From Larix kaempferi (Eukaryota > Streptophyta > Pinopsida > Pinales > Pinaceae): a DNA stretch of 64,000 nt. Below are positions 36,721-49,461 of the stretch, piece after piece. The stretch's first letter is position 1; every line of letters begins with the position of its first letter. The stretch covers positions 10,531,501 through 10,595,500 of the forward strand of contig BSBM01000917.1 in NCBI GenBank assembly GCA_027924585.1. Direction: 5' to 3'. The notes under the pieces were generated by a model. It made no database searches. It worked only from the letters and a program-made list of their open reading frames with translations, and was not told the DNA's origin. The position numbers and the translations under genes were made by a program.

Positions 36721-38380
36721 CATACTTTGTTGATTCGATTTATGAAATAAAACACATTTTCTAAAAACTCGTGTTTTTGAAGAAATCATGTAAACCTTCT
36801 AGAAGCTGTGATTTTAAAAAACGGGGGAAGTCGGGTTTTCTTATTTCCAAACGCATGTGCAAACTATAGAAAGCCATTATGACGTAGAATGTGCATACTT
36901 TGTAGATTCAATTTATCAAATAAAACACATTTTCCAAAAACTCGTGTTTTTTAAGAAATCATGTAAACCTTCTAGAAGCTGTGATTTTCAAAAACGGTGG
37001 AAGTAAGCTTTTCTTATTTCCGGACGAATGCGCAAACTATAGAAAGCCGTTATGACGTAGAATGTGCATACTTTGTAGATTCCATTTATGAAATAAAACA
37101 CATTTTCTAAAAACTCGTGTTTTTTAATAAATCATGTAAACCTTCTAGAAGCTGTGATTTTAAAAAACGGGGGAAGTAAGCTTTTCTTATTTCCGGACGC
37201 ATGCGCAAACTATAGAAAGTCGTTATGATGTAGAATGTGCATACTTTGTTGATTCCATTAATGAAATAAAACACATTTTCTAAAAACTCGTGTTTTTTAA
37301 GAAATCATGTAAACCTTCTAGAACCTGTGATTTTAAAAAACGGGGGATGTAAGCTTTTCTTATTTCCGGACGCATGCGCAAACTATAGAAATTCGTTATG
37401 ACGTAGAATGTGCATACTTTTTAGATTCCATTTATGAAATAAAACACATTTTCTAAAAACTCATGTTTTTTAAGAAATCATGTAAACCTTCTAGAAGCTG
37501 TGATTTTAAAAAACGGGGGCAGTTAGCTTTTCTTATTTTCAAACGCATGCGCAAACTATAGAAAGTCGTTATGACGTAGAATGTGCATACTTTGTTGATT
37601 CGATTTATGAAATAAATCACATTTTCTAAAAACTCGTGTTTTTGAAGAAATCATGTAAACCTTCTAGAAGCTGTGATTTTAAAAAACGGGGGAAGTCAGC
37701 TTTTCTTATTTCCAAACGCATGTGCAAACTATAGAAAGCCGTTATGACGTAGAATGTGCATACTTTGTAGATTCCATTTATCAAATAAAACACATTTTCT
37801 AAAAACTCGTGTTTTTTAAGAAATCATGTAAACCTTCTAGAAGCTGTGATTTTCAAAAACGGTGGAAGTAAGCTTTTCTTATTTCCGGACGAATGCGCAA
37901 ACTATAGAAAGCCGTTATGACGTAGAATGTGCATACTTTGTAGATTCCATTTATGAAATAAAACACATTTTCTAAAAACTCGTGTTTTTTAATAAATCAT
38001 GTAAACCTTCTAGAAGCTGTGATTTTAAAAAACGGGGGAAGTAAGCTTTTCTTATTTCCGGACGCATGCGCAAACTATAGAAAGTCGTTATGATGTAGAA
38101 TGTGCATACTTTGTTGATTCCATTAATGAAATAAAACACATTTTCTAAAAACTCGTGTTTTTTAAGAAATCATGTAAACCTTCTAGAACCTGTGATTTTA
38201 AAAAACGGGGGATGTAAGCTTTTCTTATTTCCGGACGCATGCGGAAACTATAGAAATTCGTTATGACGTAGAATGTGCATACTTTTTAGATTCCATTTAT
38301 GAAATAAAACACATTTTCTAAAAACTTGTGTTTTTTACGAAATCATGTAAACCTTCTAGAAGCTGTGATTTTAAAAAACG
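36721..38380 (+). repeat. 5-monomer tandem duplication (865-bp unit, about 2 copies)
   Basis: Rare variants recur 865 bp apart (5 x 173): TTGATTCGATTTATG at 36729 and 37594, GTGATTTTCAAAAACGG at 36981 and 37846, and CTTCTAGAACCTGTG at about 37315 and 38180. The second copy has a few private changes such as GCGGAAAC for GCGCAAAC near 38240. Confidence 0.82.
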
Positions 38381-38389
38381 GGGGAAGTA

Positions 38390-40330
38390 AGATTTTCTTA
38401 TTTCCGGACGCATGCGCAAACTATAGAAAGTCATTATGATGTAGAATGTGCATACTTTGTAGATTCCATTTGTGAAATAAAACACATTTTCTAAAAACTC
38501 GTGTTTTTTACGAAATTATGTAAACCTTCTAGAAGCTGTGATTTTAAAAAACGGGGGAAGTAAGCTTTTCTTATTTCCAAACGCATGCGCAAACTATAGA
38601 AAGTCATTATGACGTAGAATGTGCATACTTTGTAGATTCCATTTATGAAATAAAACACATTTTCTAAAAACTTGTGTTTTTTACGAAATCATGTAAACCT
38701 TCTAGAAGCTGTGATTTTAAAAAACGGGGGAAGTAAGCGTTTCTTATTTCCGGACGCATGCGCAGACTATAGAAAGTCGTTATGACGTAGAATGTGCATA
38801 CTTTGTAGATTCCATTTATGAAATAAAACACATTTTCTAAAAACTCGTGTTTTTTACGAAATCATGTAAACCTTTTAGAAGCTGTGATTTTAAAAAATGG
38901 TGGAAGTAAGCTTTTCTTATTTCCGGACGAATGCGCAAAGTATAGAAAGTAGTTATGACGTAGAATGTGCATACTTTGTTGATTCCATTGATGAAATAAA
39001 TCACATTTTCTAAAGACTCGTATTTTTTACGAAATTATGTAAACCTTCTAGAAGCTGTGATTTTAAAAAACAGTGGAAGTAAGGTTTTCTTATTTCCGGA
39101 CGCATGCGCAAACTATAGAAAGTCGTTATGATGTAGAATGTGCATACTTTGTTGATTCCATTTTTGAAATAAAACACATTTTCTAAAAACTCATGTTTTT
39201 TAAGAAATCATGTAAACCTTCTAGAAGCTGTGATTTTAAAAAACGGGGGAAGTAAGCTTTTCTTATTTCCAAACGCAAGCGCAAACTATCGAAAGTCGTT
39301 ATGACGTAGAATGTGCATACTTTGTTGATTCCATTTATGAAATAAAACACATTTTCTAAAAACTCGTGTTTTTTATGAAATCATGTAAACCTTCTAGAAG
39401 CTGTGATTTTAAAAAACGGTGGAAGTAAGATTTTCTTATTTCCGGACGAATGCGCAAACTATAGAAAGTCGTTATGAAGTCGAATGTGCATACTTTGTTG
39501 ATTCCATTGATGAAATAAAACACATTTTCTAAAAACTCGTGTTTTTTAAGAAATCATGTAAACCTTCTTGAAGCTGTGATTTTAAAAAACGGTGGAAGTA
39601 AGCTTTTCTTATTTCCGGACAAATGCGAAAACTGCAGAAAGTCGTTAGTCGTTATGACGTAGAATGTGCATACTTTGTTGATTCCATTTATGAAATAAAA
39701 CACATTTTGTAAAAACTCGTGTTTTTTAAGAAGTCATGTAAACCTTCTAGAACCTGTGATTTTAAAAAACGGGGGAAGTAAGCTTTTCTTATTTCCAAAC
39801 GCAAGCGCAAACTATAGAAAGTTGTTATGACGTAGAATGTGCATACTTTGTTGATTCCATTTATGAAATAAAACACATTTTCTAAAAACTCGTGTTTTTT
39901 ACGAAATCATGTAAACCTTCTAGAAGCTGTGATTTTGAAAAACGATGGAAGTAAGCTTTTCTTATTTCCGGACGAATGCGCAAACTATAGAAAGTCGTTA
40001 TGATGTAGAATGTGCATACTTTGTTGATTCCATTGATGAAATAAAACACATTTTCTAAAAACTCGTTTTTTTTTTACGAAATCATGTAAACCTTCTAGAA
40101 GCTGTGATTTTAAAAAACGGTGGAAGTAAGATTTTCTTATTTCTGGACGAATGCGAAAACTGCAGAAAGTCGTTATGATGTAGAATCTGCATACTTTGTT
40201 GATTCCATTTATTTAATAAAACACATTTTTTAAAAACTCGTGTTTTTTAAGAAATCATGCAAAAGTTCTAGAAGCTGTGATTTTAAAAAACGGGGGAGGT
40301 AAGCTTTTCTTATTTCCGGACGCATGCGCA
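38390..40330 (+). repeat. About 11-monomer segment with later copies at 52.92 kb and 61.22 kb
   Basis: The ordered variants here (GCAAAGTATAGAAAGTAG, AAACAGTGGAAGTAAGGTT, TTGTAAAAACTCG, CTAGAACCTGTG) reappear near 52922-54860 at an offset of 14531 bp. The offset drops to 14524 after a 7-bp duplication at 39641-39654, which the later copies lack. They reappear again a further 8303 bp downstream. Similarity fades after about 40.33 kb. Confidence 0.78.
39641..39654 (+). repeat. 7-bp direct duplication GTCGTTA
   Basis: GTCGTTAGTCGTTA inside an otherwise normal monomer of the GGACAAATGCGAAAACTGCAG type. The same duplication in the same monomer type occurs at 33828-33841, but not in the related monomers near 54170 and 62475. 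Confidence 0.85.
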
Positions 40331-43300
40331 AACTATATAAAGTCGTTATGACATAGAATGTGCATACTTTGTAGATTCCATTTATGAAGTAAAACACATT
40401 TTCTAAAAACTCGTGTTTTTTACGAAATCATGTAAACCTTCTAGAAGCTGTGATTTTAAAAAACGGTGGAAGTAAGCTTTTCTTATTTCCGGAGGAATGC
40501 GGAAACTACAGAAAGTCGTTATGACGTAGAATGTGCATACTTTGTTGATTCCATTTATGAAATAAAACACATTTTCTAAAAAATCGTGTTTTTTAAGAAG
40601 TCATGTAAACCTTCTAGAAGCTGTGGTTTTAAAAAACGGGGGAAGTAAGCTTTTCTTATTTCGAAACGCAAGCGCCAACTATAGAAAGTCATTATGACGT
40701 ACAATGTGCATACTTTGTTGATTCCATTTATGAAATAAAACACATTTTCTAAAAACTCTTTTTTTTTACGAAATCATGTAAACCTTCTAGAAGCTGTGAT
40801 TTTAAAAAATGGTGGAAGTAAGCTTTTCTTATTTCCAGACGAATGCGCAAACTATAGAAAGTCGTTGTGACGTAGAATGTGCATACTTTGTCGATTCCAT
40901 TGATGAAATAAAACACATATTCTAAAAACTCGTGTTTTTTACTAGATCATGTAAACCTTCTAGAAGCTGTGATTTTAAAAACGGTGGAAGTAAGATTTTC
41001 TTATTTCCGTACAAATGCGAAAACTGCAGAAAGTCGTTATGATGTAGAACGTGCATACTTTGTTGATTCCATTTATTTAATAAAACACATTTTTTAAATA
41101 ATCGTGTTTTTTAAGAAATCATGCAAAACTTCTAGAATCTGTGATTTTAAAAAACGGGGGAGGTAAGCTTTTCTTATTTCCAGACGCATGCGCAAACTAT
41201 AGAAAGTCGTTATGATGTAGAATGTGCATACTTTGTAGATTCCATTTATGAAATAAAACACATTTTCTAAAAACTCGTGTTTTTTATGAAATCATGTAAA
41301 CCTTCTAGAAGCTGTGATTTTAAAAAACATGGGAAGTAAGCTTTTCTTATTTCCGGACGCATGCGCAAACTATATAAATTCGTTATGACATAGAGTGTGC
41401 ATACTTTCTAGATTCCATTTATGAAATAAAACACATTTTCTAAAAACTCGTGTTTTTTACGAAATCATGTAAACCTTCTAGAAGCTGTGATTTTAAAAAA
41501 CGGTGGAAGTAAGCTTTTCTTATTTCCGGACGATTGCGAAAATTGCAGAAATTCGTTATGACATAGAATGTGCATACTTTGTTGATTTCATTTATGAAAT
41601 AAAACACATTTTCTAAAAACTCGTGTTTTTTAAGAAATCATGTAAACCTTCTAGAAGCTGTGATTTTAAAAAACGGGGGATGTAAGCTTTTCTTATTTCC
41701 AAACGCAAGCGCAAACTATAGAAAGTCGTTATGACGTAGAATGTGCATACTTTGTTGATTCCATTTATGAAATAAAACACATTTTTTAAAACTCCTGTTT
41801 TTTAATAAATCATGTAAACCTTCTAAAAGCTGTGATTTTAAAAAACGGTGGAAGTAAGCTTTTCTTATTTCCAAACGCATGTGCAAACTATAGAAAGTCG
41901 TTATGACGTAGAATGTGCATACTTTGTTGATTCCATTTATTTAATAAAACACATTTTCTAAAAACTCGTGTTTTTTAAGAAATCATGTAAACCTTCTAGA
42001 AGCTGTGATTTAAAAAACGGGGAAAGTAAGCTTTTCTTATTTCCAAACGCATGCGCAAACTATAGAAAGTCGTTATGACATAGAATGTGCATACTTTGTT
42101 GATTCCATTTATGAAATAAAACCTATTTTCTAAAAACTCGTGTTTTTTAAGAAATCATGTAAACCTTCTAGAAGCTGTGATTTTAAAAAACGGTGGAAGT
42201 AAGCTTTTCTTATTTCCAGACGCATGCGCAAACTATAGAAAGTCGTTATGACGTAGAATGTGCATACTTTGTTGATTCCATTTATGAAATAAAACAAATT
42301 TTCTAAAAACTCGTGTTTTTTAAGAAATCATGTAAACCTTCAAGAAGCTATGATTTTAAAAAACGGGGGAAGTAAGCTTTTCTTATTTCCAAACGCAAGC
42401 GCAAACTATAGAAAGTCGTTATGACGTAGAATGTGCATACTTTGTTGAATCCATTTATGAAATAAAACACATTTTCTAAAAACTTGTGTTTTTTACGAAA
42501 TCATGTAAACCTTCTTGAAGCTGTGATTTTAAAAAACGGGGGAAGTAAGCTTTTCTTATTTCCAAACGCATGTGCAAACTATAGAAAGTCGTTCTGATGT
42601 AGAATGTGCATACTTTGTAGATTCCATTTATGAAATAAAACACATTTTCTAAAAACTCGTGTTTTTTACGAAATCATGTAAACCTTCTGGAAGCTGTAAT
42701 TTTAAAAAACGGTGGAGGTAAGCTTTTCTTATTTCCGGACGTATGCGCAAACTATAGAAAGTAGTTATGACGTAAAATGTGCATACTTTGTTGACTACAT
42801 TGATGAAATAAAACACATTTTCTAAAAACTCGTTTTATTTACGAAATTATGTAAACCTTCTAGAAGATGTGATTTTAAAAAACGGTAGAAGTAAGCTTTT
42901 CTTATTTCCGGACGCATGCGCAAACTATAGAAATTCGTTATGACATAGAATGTGCATACTTTGTAGATTCCATTTATGTAATAAAACACATTTTCTAAAA
43001 ACTCGTGTTTTTTACGAAATCATGTAAAACTTTTAGAAGCTGTGATTTTAAAAAACGGTGGAAGTAAGCTTTTCATATTTCCGGACGAATGCGCAAACTA
43101 TAGAAAGTAGTTATGACGTAGAATGTGCATACTTTGATGATTCAATTGATGAAATAAAACACATTTTCTAAAAACTCGTGTTTTTTACGAAATTATGTAA
43201 AACTTTTAGAAGTTGTGATTTAAAAAAAAGGTGGAAGTAAGTTTTTCTTATTTCTAGACGCATGCGCAAACTATAGAAAGTCGTTATGACGTAGAATGTG

Positions 43301-46300
43301 CATACTTTGTTGATTCCATTTATGAAATAAAACACATTTTCTAAAAACTCGTGTTTTTTAAGAAATCATGTAAACCTTCTAGAAGTTATGATTTTAAAAA
43401 ACGGGGGAAGTAAGCTTTTCTTATTTCCAAACGCAAGTGCAAACTATAGAAAGTCGTTATGATGTAGAATGTGCATACTTTGTTGATTCCATTTATGAAA
43501 TAAAACACATTTTCTAAAAACTTGTGTTTTTTACGAAATCATGTAAACCTTCTTGAAGCTGTGATTTTAAAAAACAGGGGAAGTAAGCTTTTCTTATTTG
43601 CAAACGCATGCGCAAACTATATAAAGTCGTTATGATGTAGAATGTGCATACTTTGTAGATTCCATTTATGAAATAAAATACATTTTCTAAAAACTCATGT
43701 TTTTTACGAAATTATGTAAACCTTCTAGAAGCTGTGATTTTAAAAAATGTTGGAAGTAAGCTTTTCTTATTTCCAAACGCATGCGCAAACTATAGAAAGT
43801 CGTTATGATGTAGAATGTGCATACTTTGTAGATTCCATTTATGAAATAAAACACATTTTCTAAAAACTTGTGTTTTTTACGAAATCATGTAAACCATCTA
43901 GAAGCTGTGATTTTAAAAAACGGGGGAAGTAAGCGTTTCTTATTTCCGGACGCATGCGCAAACAATAGAAAGTCATTATAACGTAGAATGTGCATACTTT
44001 GTAGATTCCATTTATGTAATAAAACACATTTTCTAAAAACTCGTGTTTTTTACGAAATCATGTAAACCTTTTAGAAGCTGTGATTTTAAAAAACGGGGGA
44101 AGTAAGCTTTTGTTATTTCCGGACGAATGTGCAAACTATAGAAAGTAGTTATGACGTAGAATGTGCATACATTGTTGATTACATTGATGAAATAAAACAC
44201 ATTTTCTAAAAACTCGTGTTTTTTACGAAATCATGTAAACCTTCTAAAAGCTGTGATTTTAAAAAACGGTGGAAGGAAGCTTTTCTTATTTCCGGACGAA
44301 TGCGCAAACTATAGAAAGTCGTTATGACGTAGAATGTGCATACTTTGTTGATTCCATTCATGAAATAAAACACATTTTCTAAAAACTTGTGTTTTTTACG
44401 AAATCATGTAAACCTTCTAGAAGATGTGATTTTAAAAAACGGGGGAAGTAAGCGTTTCCTATTTCCGGACGCATGCGCAAACTATAGAAAGTCGTTATGA
44501 CGTAGAATGTGCATACTTTTTAGATTCCATTCATGAAATAAAACACATTTTCTAAAAACTCGTGTTTTTTACGAAATCATGTAAACCTTTTAGAAGCTGT
44601 GATTTTAAAAAACGGTGGAAGTAAGCTTTTCTTATTTCCGGACGAATGCGCAAACTATAGAAAGTGGTTATGACGTAGAATGTGCATACTTTGTTGATTC
44701 CATTGATGAAATAAATCACATTTTCTAAAAACTCGTGTTTTTTACGAAATTATGTAAACCTTCTAGAAGCTGTGATTTTAAAAAACGGTGGAAGTAAGCT
44801 TTTCTTATTTCCGGACGCATGCGCAAACCATAGAAAGTCGTTATGATGTAGAATGTGCATACTTTGTTGATTCCATTTATGAAATAAAACACATTTTCTA
44901 AAAACTCATGTTTTTTACGAAATCATGTAAACCTTCTAGAAGCTGTGATTTTAAAAAACGGGGGAAGTAAGCTTTTCTTATTTCCGGACGCATGCGCAAA
45001 CTATAGAAAGTCGTTATGACGTAGAATGTGCATACTTTGTTGATTCCATTGATGAAATAAAACACATTTTCTAAAAACTCGTGTTTTTTACGAAATCATG
45101 TAAACCTTCTAGAAGCTGTGATTTTAAAAAACGGTGGAAGTAAGATTTTCTTATTTCTGAACAAATACGAAAACTGCAGAAAGTCATTATGATGTAGAAT
45201 GTGCATACTTTGTTGATTCCATTTATTTAATAAAACACATTTTTTAAAAACTCGTGTTTTTTAAGAAATCAAGCAAAACTTCTAGAAGCTGTGATTTTAA
45301 AAAACAGGGGAGGTAACCTTTTCTTATTTCCGGACGTATGCGCAAACTATAGAAAGTCGTTATGACGTAGAATGTGCATACTTTGTAGATTCCATTTATG
45401 AAATAAAACACATTTTCTAAAAACTTGTGTTTTTTACGAAATCATGTAAACCTTCTAGAAGCTGTGATTTTAAAAAACGGGGGAAGTAAGCTTTTCTTTT
45501 TTCCGGACGCATGCCCAAACTATAGAAAGTCGTTATGACGTAGAATGTGCATACTTTGTTGATTCTATTTCTTAAATAAAACACATTTTCTAAAAACTTG
45601 TGTTTTTTAAGAAATCATGTAAACCTTCTAGAAGCTGTGATTTTAAAAAACGGGGGAAGTAAGCTTTTCTTATTTCCAAACGAATGCGCAAAATATAGAA
45701 AGTCGTTATGAGGTAGAATGTGCATACTTTGTTGATTCCATTTATGAAATAAAACACATTTTCTAAAAACTTGTGTTTTTTAAGAAATCATGTAAACCTT
45801 CTAGAAGCTGTGATTTTAAAAACCGGGGGAAGTAAGCTTTTCTTATTTCCGGACGCATGCGCAAACTATAGAAAGTCGTTATGAAATAGAATCTGCATAC
45901 TTTGTAGATTCCATTTATGAAATAAAACGCATTTTTTAAAAACTCATGTTTTTTACGAAATCATGAAAACCTTCTAAAAGCTGTGATTTTAAAAAACGGT
46001 GGAAGTAAGCTTTTCTTATTTCCGGACGAATGCGCAAACTATAGAAAGTCGTTATGACGTAGAATGTGCATACTTTGTTGATTCCATTTATGAAATAAAA
46101 CACATTTTCTAAAAACTCGTGTTTTTTAAGAAATCATGTAAACCTTCTAGAAGCTGTGATTTTAAAAAACGGGGGATGTAAGCTTTTCTTATTTCCAAAC
46201 GCATGCGCAAACTATAGAAAGTCGTTATGACGTAGAATGTGCATACTTTGTTGATTCCATTTGAGAAATAAAACACATTTTCTAAAAACTCGTGTTGTTT

Positions 46301-49300
46301 AAGAAATCATGTAAACCTTCTAGAAGTTGTGATTTTAAAAAACGGGGGATGTAAGCTTTTCTTATTTCCAAACGCATGCGCAAACTATAGAAAGTCGTTA
46401 TGAGGTAGAATGTGCATACTTTGTTGATTCCATTTATGAAATAAAACACATTTTCTAAAATCTTGTGTTTTTTAAGAAATCATGTAAGCCTTCTAGAAGC
46501 TGTGATTTTAAAAAACGGGGGAAGTAAGCTTTTCTTATTTCCGGACGCATGCACAAACTATAGAAAGTCGTTATGACGTAGAATGTGCATACTTTGTTGA
46601 TTCCATTGATGAAATAAAACACATTTTCTAAAAACTCGTGTTTTTTACGAAATCATGTAAACCTTCTAGAAGCTGTGATTTTACAAAACGGTGGAAGTAA
46701 GCTTTTCTTATTTCCGGACGAATGCGAAAACTGCAGAAAGTCGTTATGACGTAGAATGTGCATACTTTGTTGATTCCATTTATGAAATAAAACACATTTT
46801 CTAAAAACTCGTGTTTTTTAAGAAATCATGTAAACCTTCTTGAAGATGTGATTTCAAAAAATGGGGGATGTAAGCTTTTCTTATTTTCAAACGCATGCGC
46901 AAACTATAGAAAGTCGTTATGACGTAGAATGTGCATACTTTGTTGATTCCATTTATGAAATAAAACACATTTTCTAAAAACTCGTGTTTTTTAAGAAATC
47001 ATGTAAACCTTCTAGAAGCTGTGATTTTAAAAAACGGGGGAAGTCAGCTTTTCTTATTTCCAAACGCATGTGCAAACTATAGAAAGTCGTTATGACGTAG
47101 AATGTGCATACTTTGTAGATTCCATTTATCAAATAAAACACATTTTCTAAAAACTTGTGTTTTTTAAGAAATCATGTAAACCTTCTAGAAGCTGTGATTT
47201 TAAAAAACGGTGGAAGTAAGCTTTTCTTATTTCCGGACGAATGTGCAAACTATAGAAAGTCGTTATGACGTAGAATGTGCATACTTTGTAGATTCCATTT
47301 ATGAAATAAAACACATTTTCTAAAAACTCGTGTTTTTTAAGAAATCATGTAAACCTTCTAGAAGCTGTGATTTTAAAAAACGAGGGAAGTAAGCTTTTCT
47401 TATTTCCAAACGCAAGACAAACTATAGAAAGTCGTTATGGCGTAGAATGTGCATACTTTGTTGAATCCATTTATGAAATAAAACACATTTTCTAAAAACT
47501 CGTGTTTTTTAATAAATCATGTAAACCTTCTAGAAGCTGTGATTTTAAAAAACGGTGGAAGTAAGCTTTTCTTATTTCCGGACGAATGTGAAAACTATAG
47601 AAAGTCGTTATGATGTAGAATGTGCATACTTTGCAGATTCCATTTATTTAATAAAACACATTTTCTAAAAACTCGTGTTTTTTAAGAAATCATGTAAACC
47701 TTCTAGAAGCTGTGATTTAAAAAACGGGGAAAGTAAGCTTTTCTTATTTCCAAACGCTTGCGCAAACTATAGAAAGTCGTTATGACATAGAATGTGCATA
47801 CTTTGTTGATTCCATTTATGAAATAAAACCTATTTTCTAAAAACTCGTGTTTTTTAAGAAATCATGTAAACCTTCTAGAAACTGTGATTTTAAAAAACGG
47901 TGGAAGTAAGCTTTTCTTATTTCCAGACGCATGCGCAAACTATAGAAAGTCGTTATGACGTAGAATGTGCATACTTTTTTGAGTCCATTTATGAAATAAA
48001 ACACATTTTCTAAAAACTCGTGTTTTTTAAGAAATCATGTAAACCTTCTAGAAGCTATGATTTAAAAAAACGGGGGAAGTAAGCTTTTCTTATTTCCAAA
48101 CGCATGCGCAAACTATAGAAAGTCGTTATGATGTAGAATGTGCATTCTTTGTAGATTCCATTTATGAAATAAAACACATTTTCTAAAAACTCGTGTTTTT
48201 TACGAAATTATGTAAACTTCTAGAAGCTGTGATTTTAAAAAACGGGGGAAGTAAGCGTTTCTTATTTCCGGACGCATGCGCAAACTATAGAAAGTCGTTA
48301 TGACGTAGAATGTGCATACTTTGTAGATTCCATTTATGTAATAAAACACATTTTCTAAAAACTCATGTTTTTTTCGAAATCATGTAAACCTTTTAGAAGC
48401 TGTGATTTTAAAAAACGGTGGAGGTAAGCTTTTCTTATTTCCGGACGAATGCGCAAACTATACAAAGTAGTTATAACGTAGAATGTGCATACATTGTTGA
48501 TTACATTGATAAAATAAAACACATTTCCTAAAAACTTGTTTTTTTTACGAAATTATGTAAACCTTCTAGAAGCTGTGATTTTAAAAAACTGTGGAAGTAA
48601 GCTTTTCTTATTTCCGGACGCATGCGCAAACTATAGAAAGTCGTTATGACATAGAATGTGCATACTTTGTAGATTCCATTTATGTAATAAAACACATTTT
48701 CTAAAAACTCGTGTTTTTTACGAAATCATGTAAAACTTTTAGAAGCTGTGATTTTAAAAAACGGTGGAAGTAAGCTTTTCTTATTTCCGGACGAATGCGC
48801 AAACTATAGAAAGTAGTTATGACGTAGAATATGCATACTTTCTTGCTTCCATTGATGAAATAAAACACATTTTCTAAAAACTCGTGTTTTTTACGAAATT
48901 ATGTAAACCTTCTAGAAGCTGTGATTTTCAAAAACGGTGGAAGTAAGCTTTTCTTATTTCTGGACGCATGCGCAAACTATAGAAAGTCGTTATGACGTAG
49001 AATGTGCATACTTTGCAGATTCCATTTATTTAATAAAACACATTTTCTAAAAACTCGTGTTTTTTAAGAAATCATGTAAACCTTCTAGAAGCTGTGATTT
49101 TAAAAAACGGGGGAAGTAAGTTTTTCTTATTTCCAAACGCAAGCGCAAACAATAGAAAGTCATTATGACGTAGAATGTGCATACTTTGTTGATTCCATTT
49201 ATGAAATAAAACATTCTAAAAACTCGTGTTTTTTACGAAATCATGTAAACCTTCTAAAAGCTGTGATTTTAAAAAACGGTGGAAGGAAGCTTTTCTTATT

Positions 49301-49461
49301 TCCGGACGAATGCGCAAACTATAGAAAGTCGTTATGACGTAGAATGTGCATACTTTGTTGATTCCATTGATGAAATAAAACACATTTTCTAAAAACTTGT
49401 GTTTTTTACGAAATCATGTAAACCTTCTAGAAGCTGTGATTTTAAAAAACGGGGGAAGTAA

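Noticed and set aside
40320-49460. Whether this irregular stretch hides a gene or a second transposon
   Set aside because: Read through, it is continuous 173-bp satellite with more private mutations and small indels (for example a 4-bp deletion at about 49213). No LTR, target-site duplication or open frame appears.
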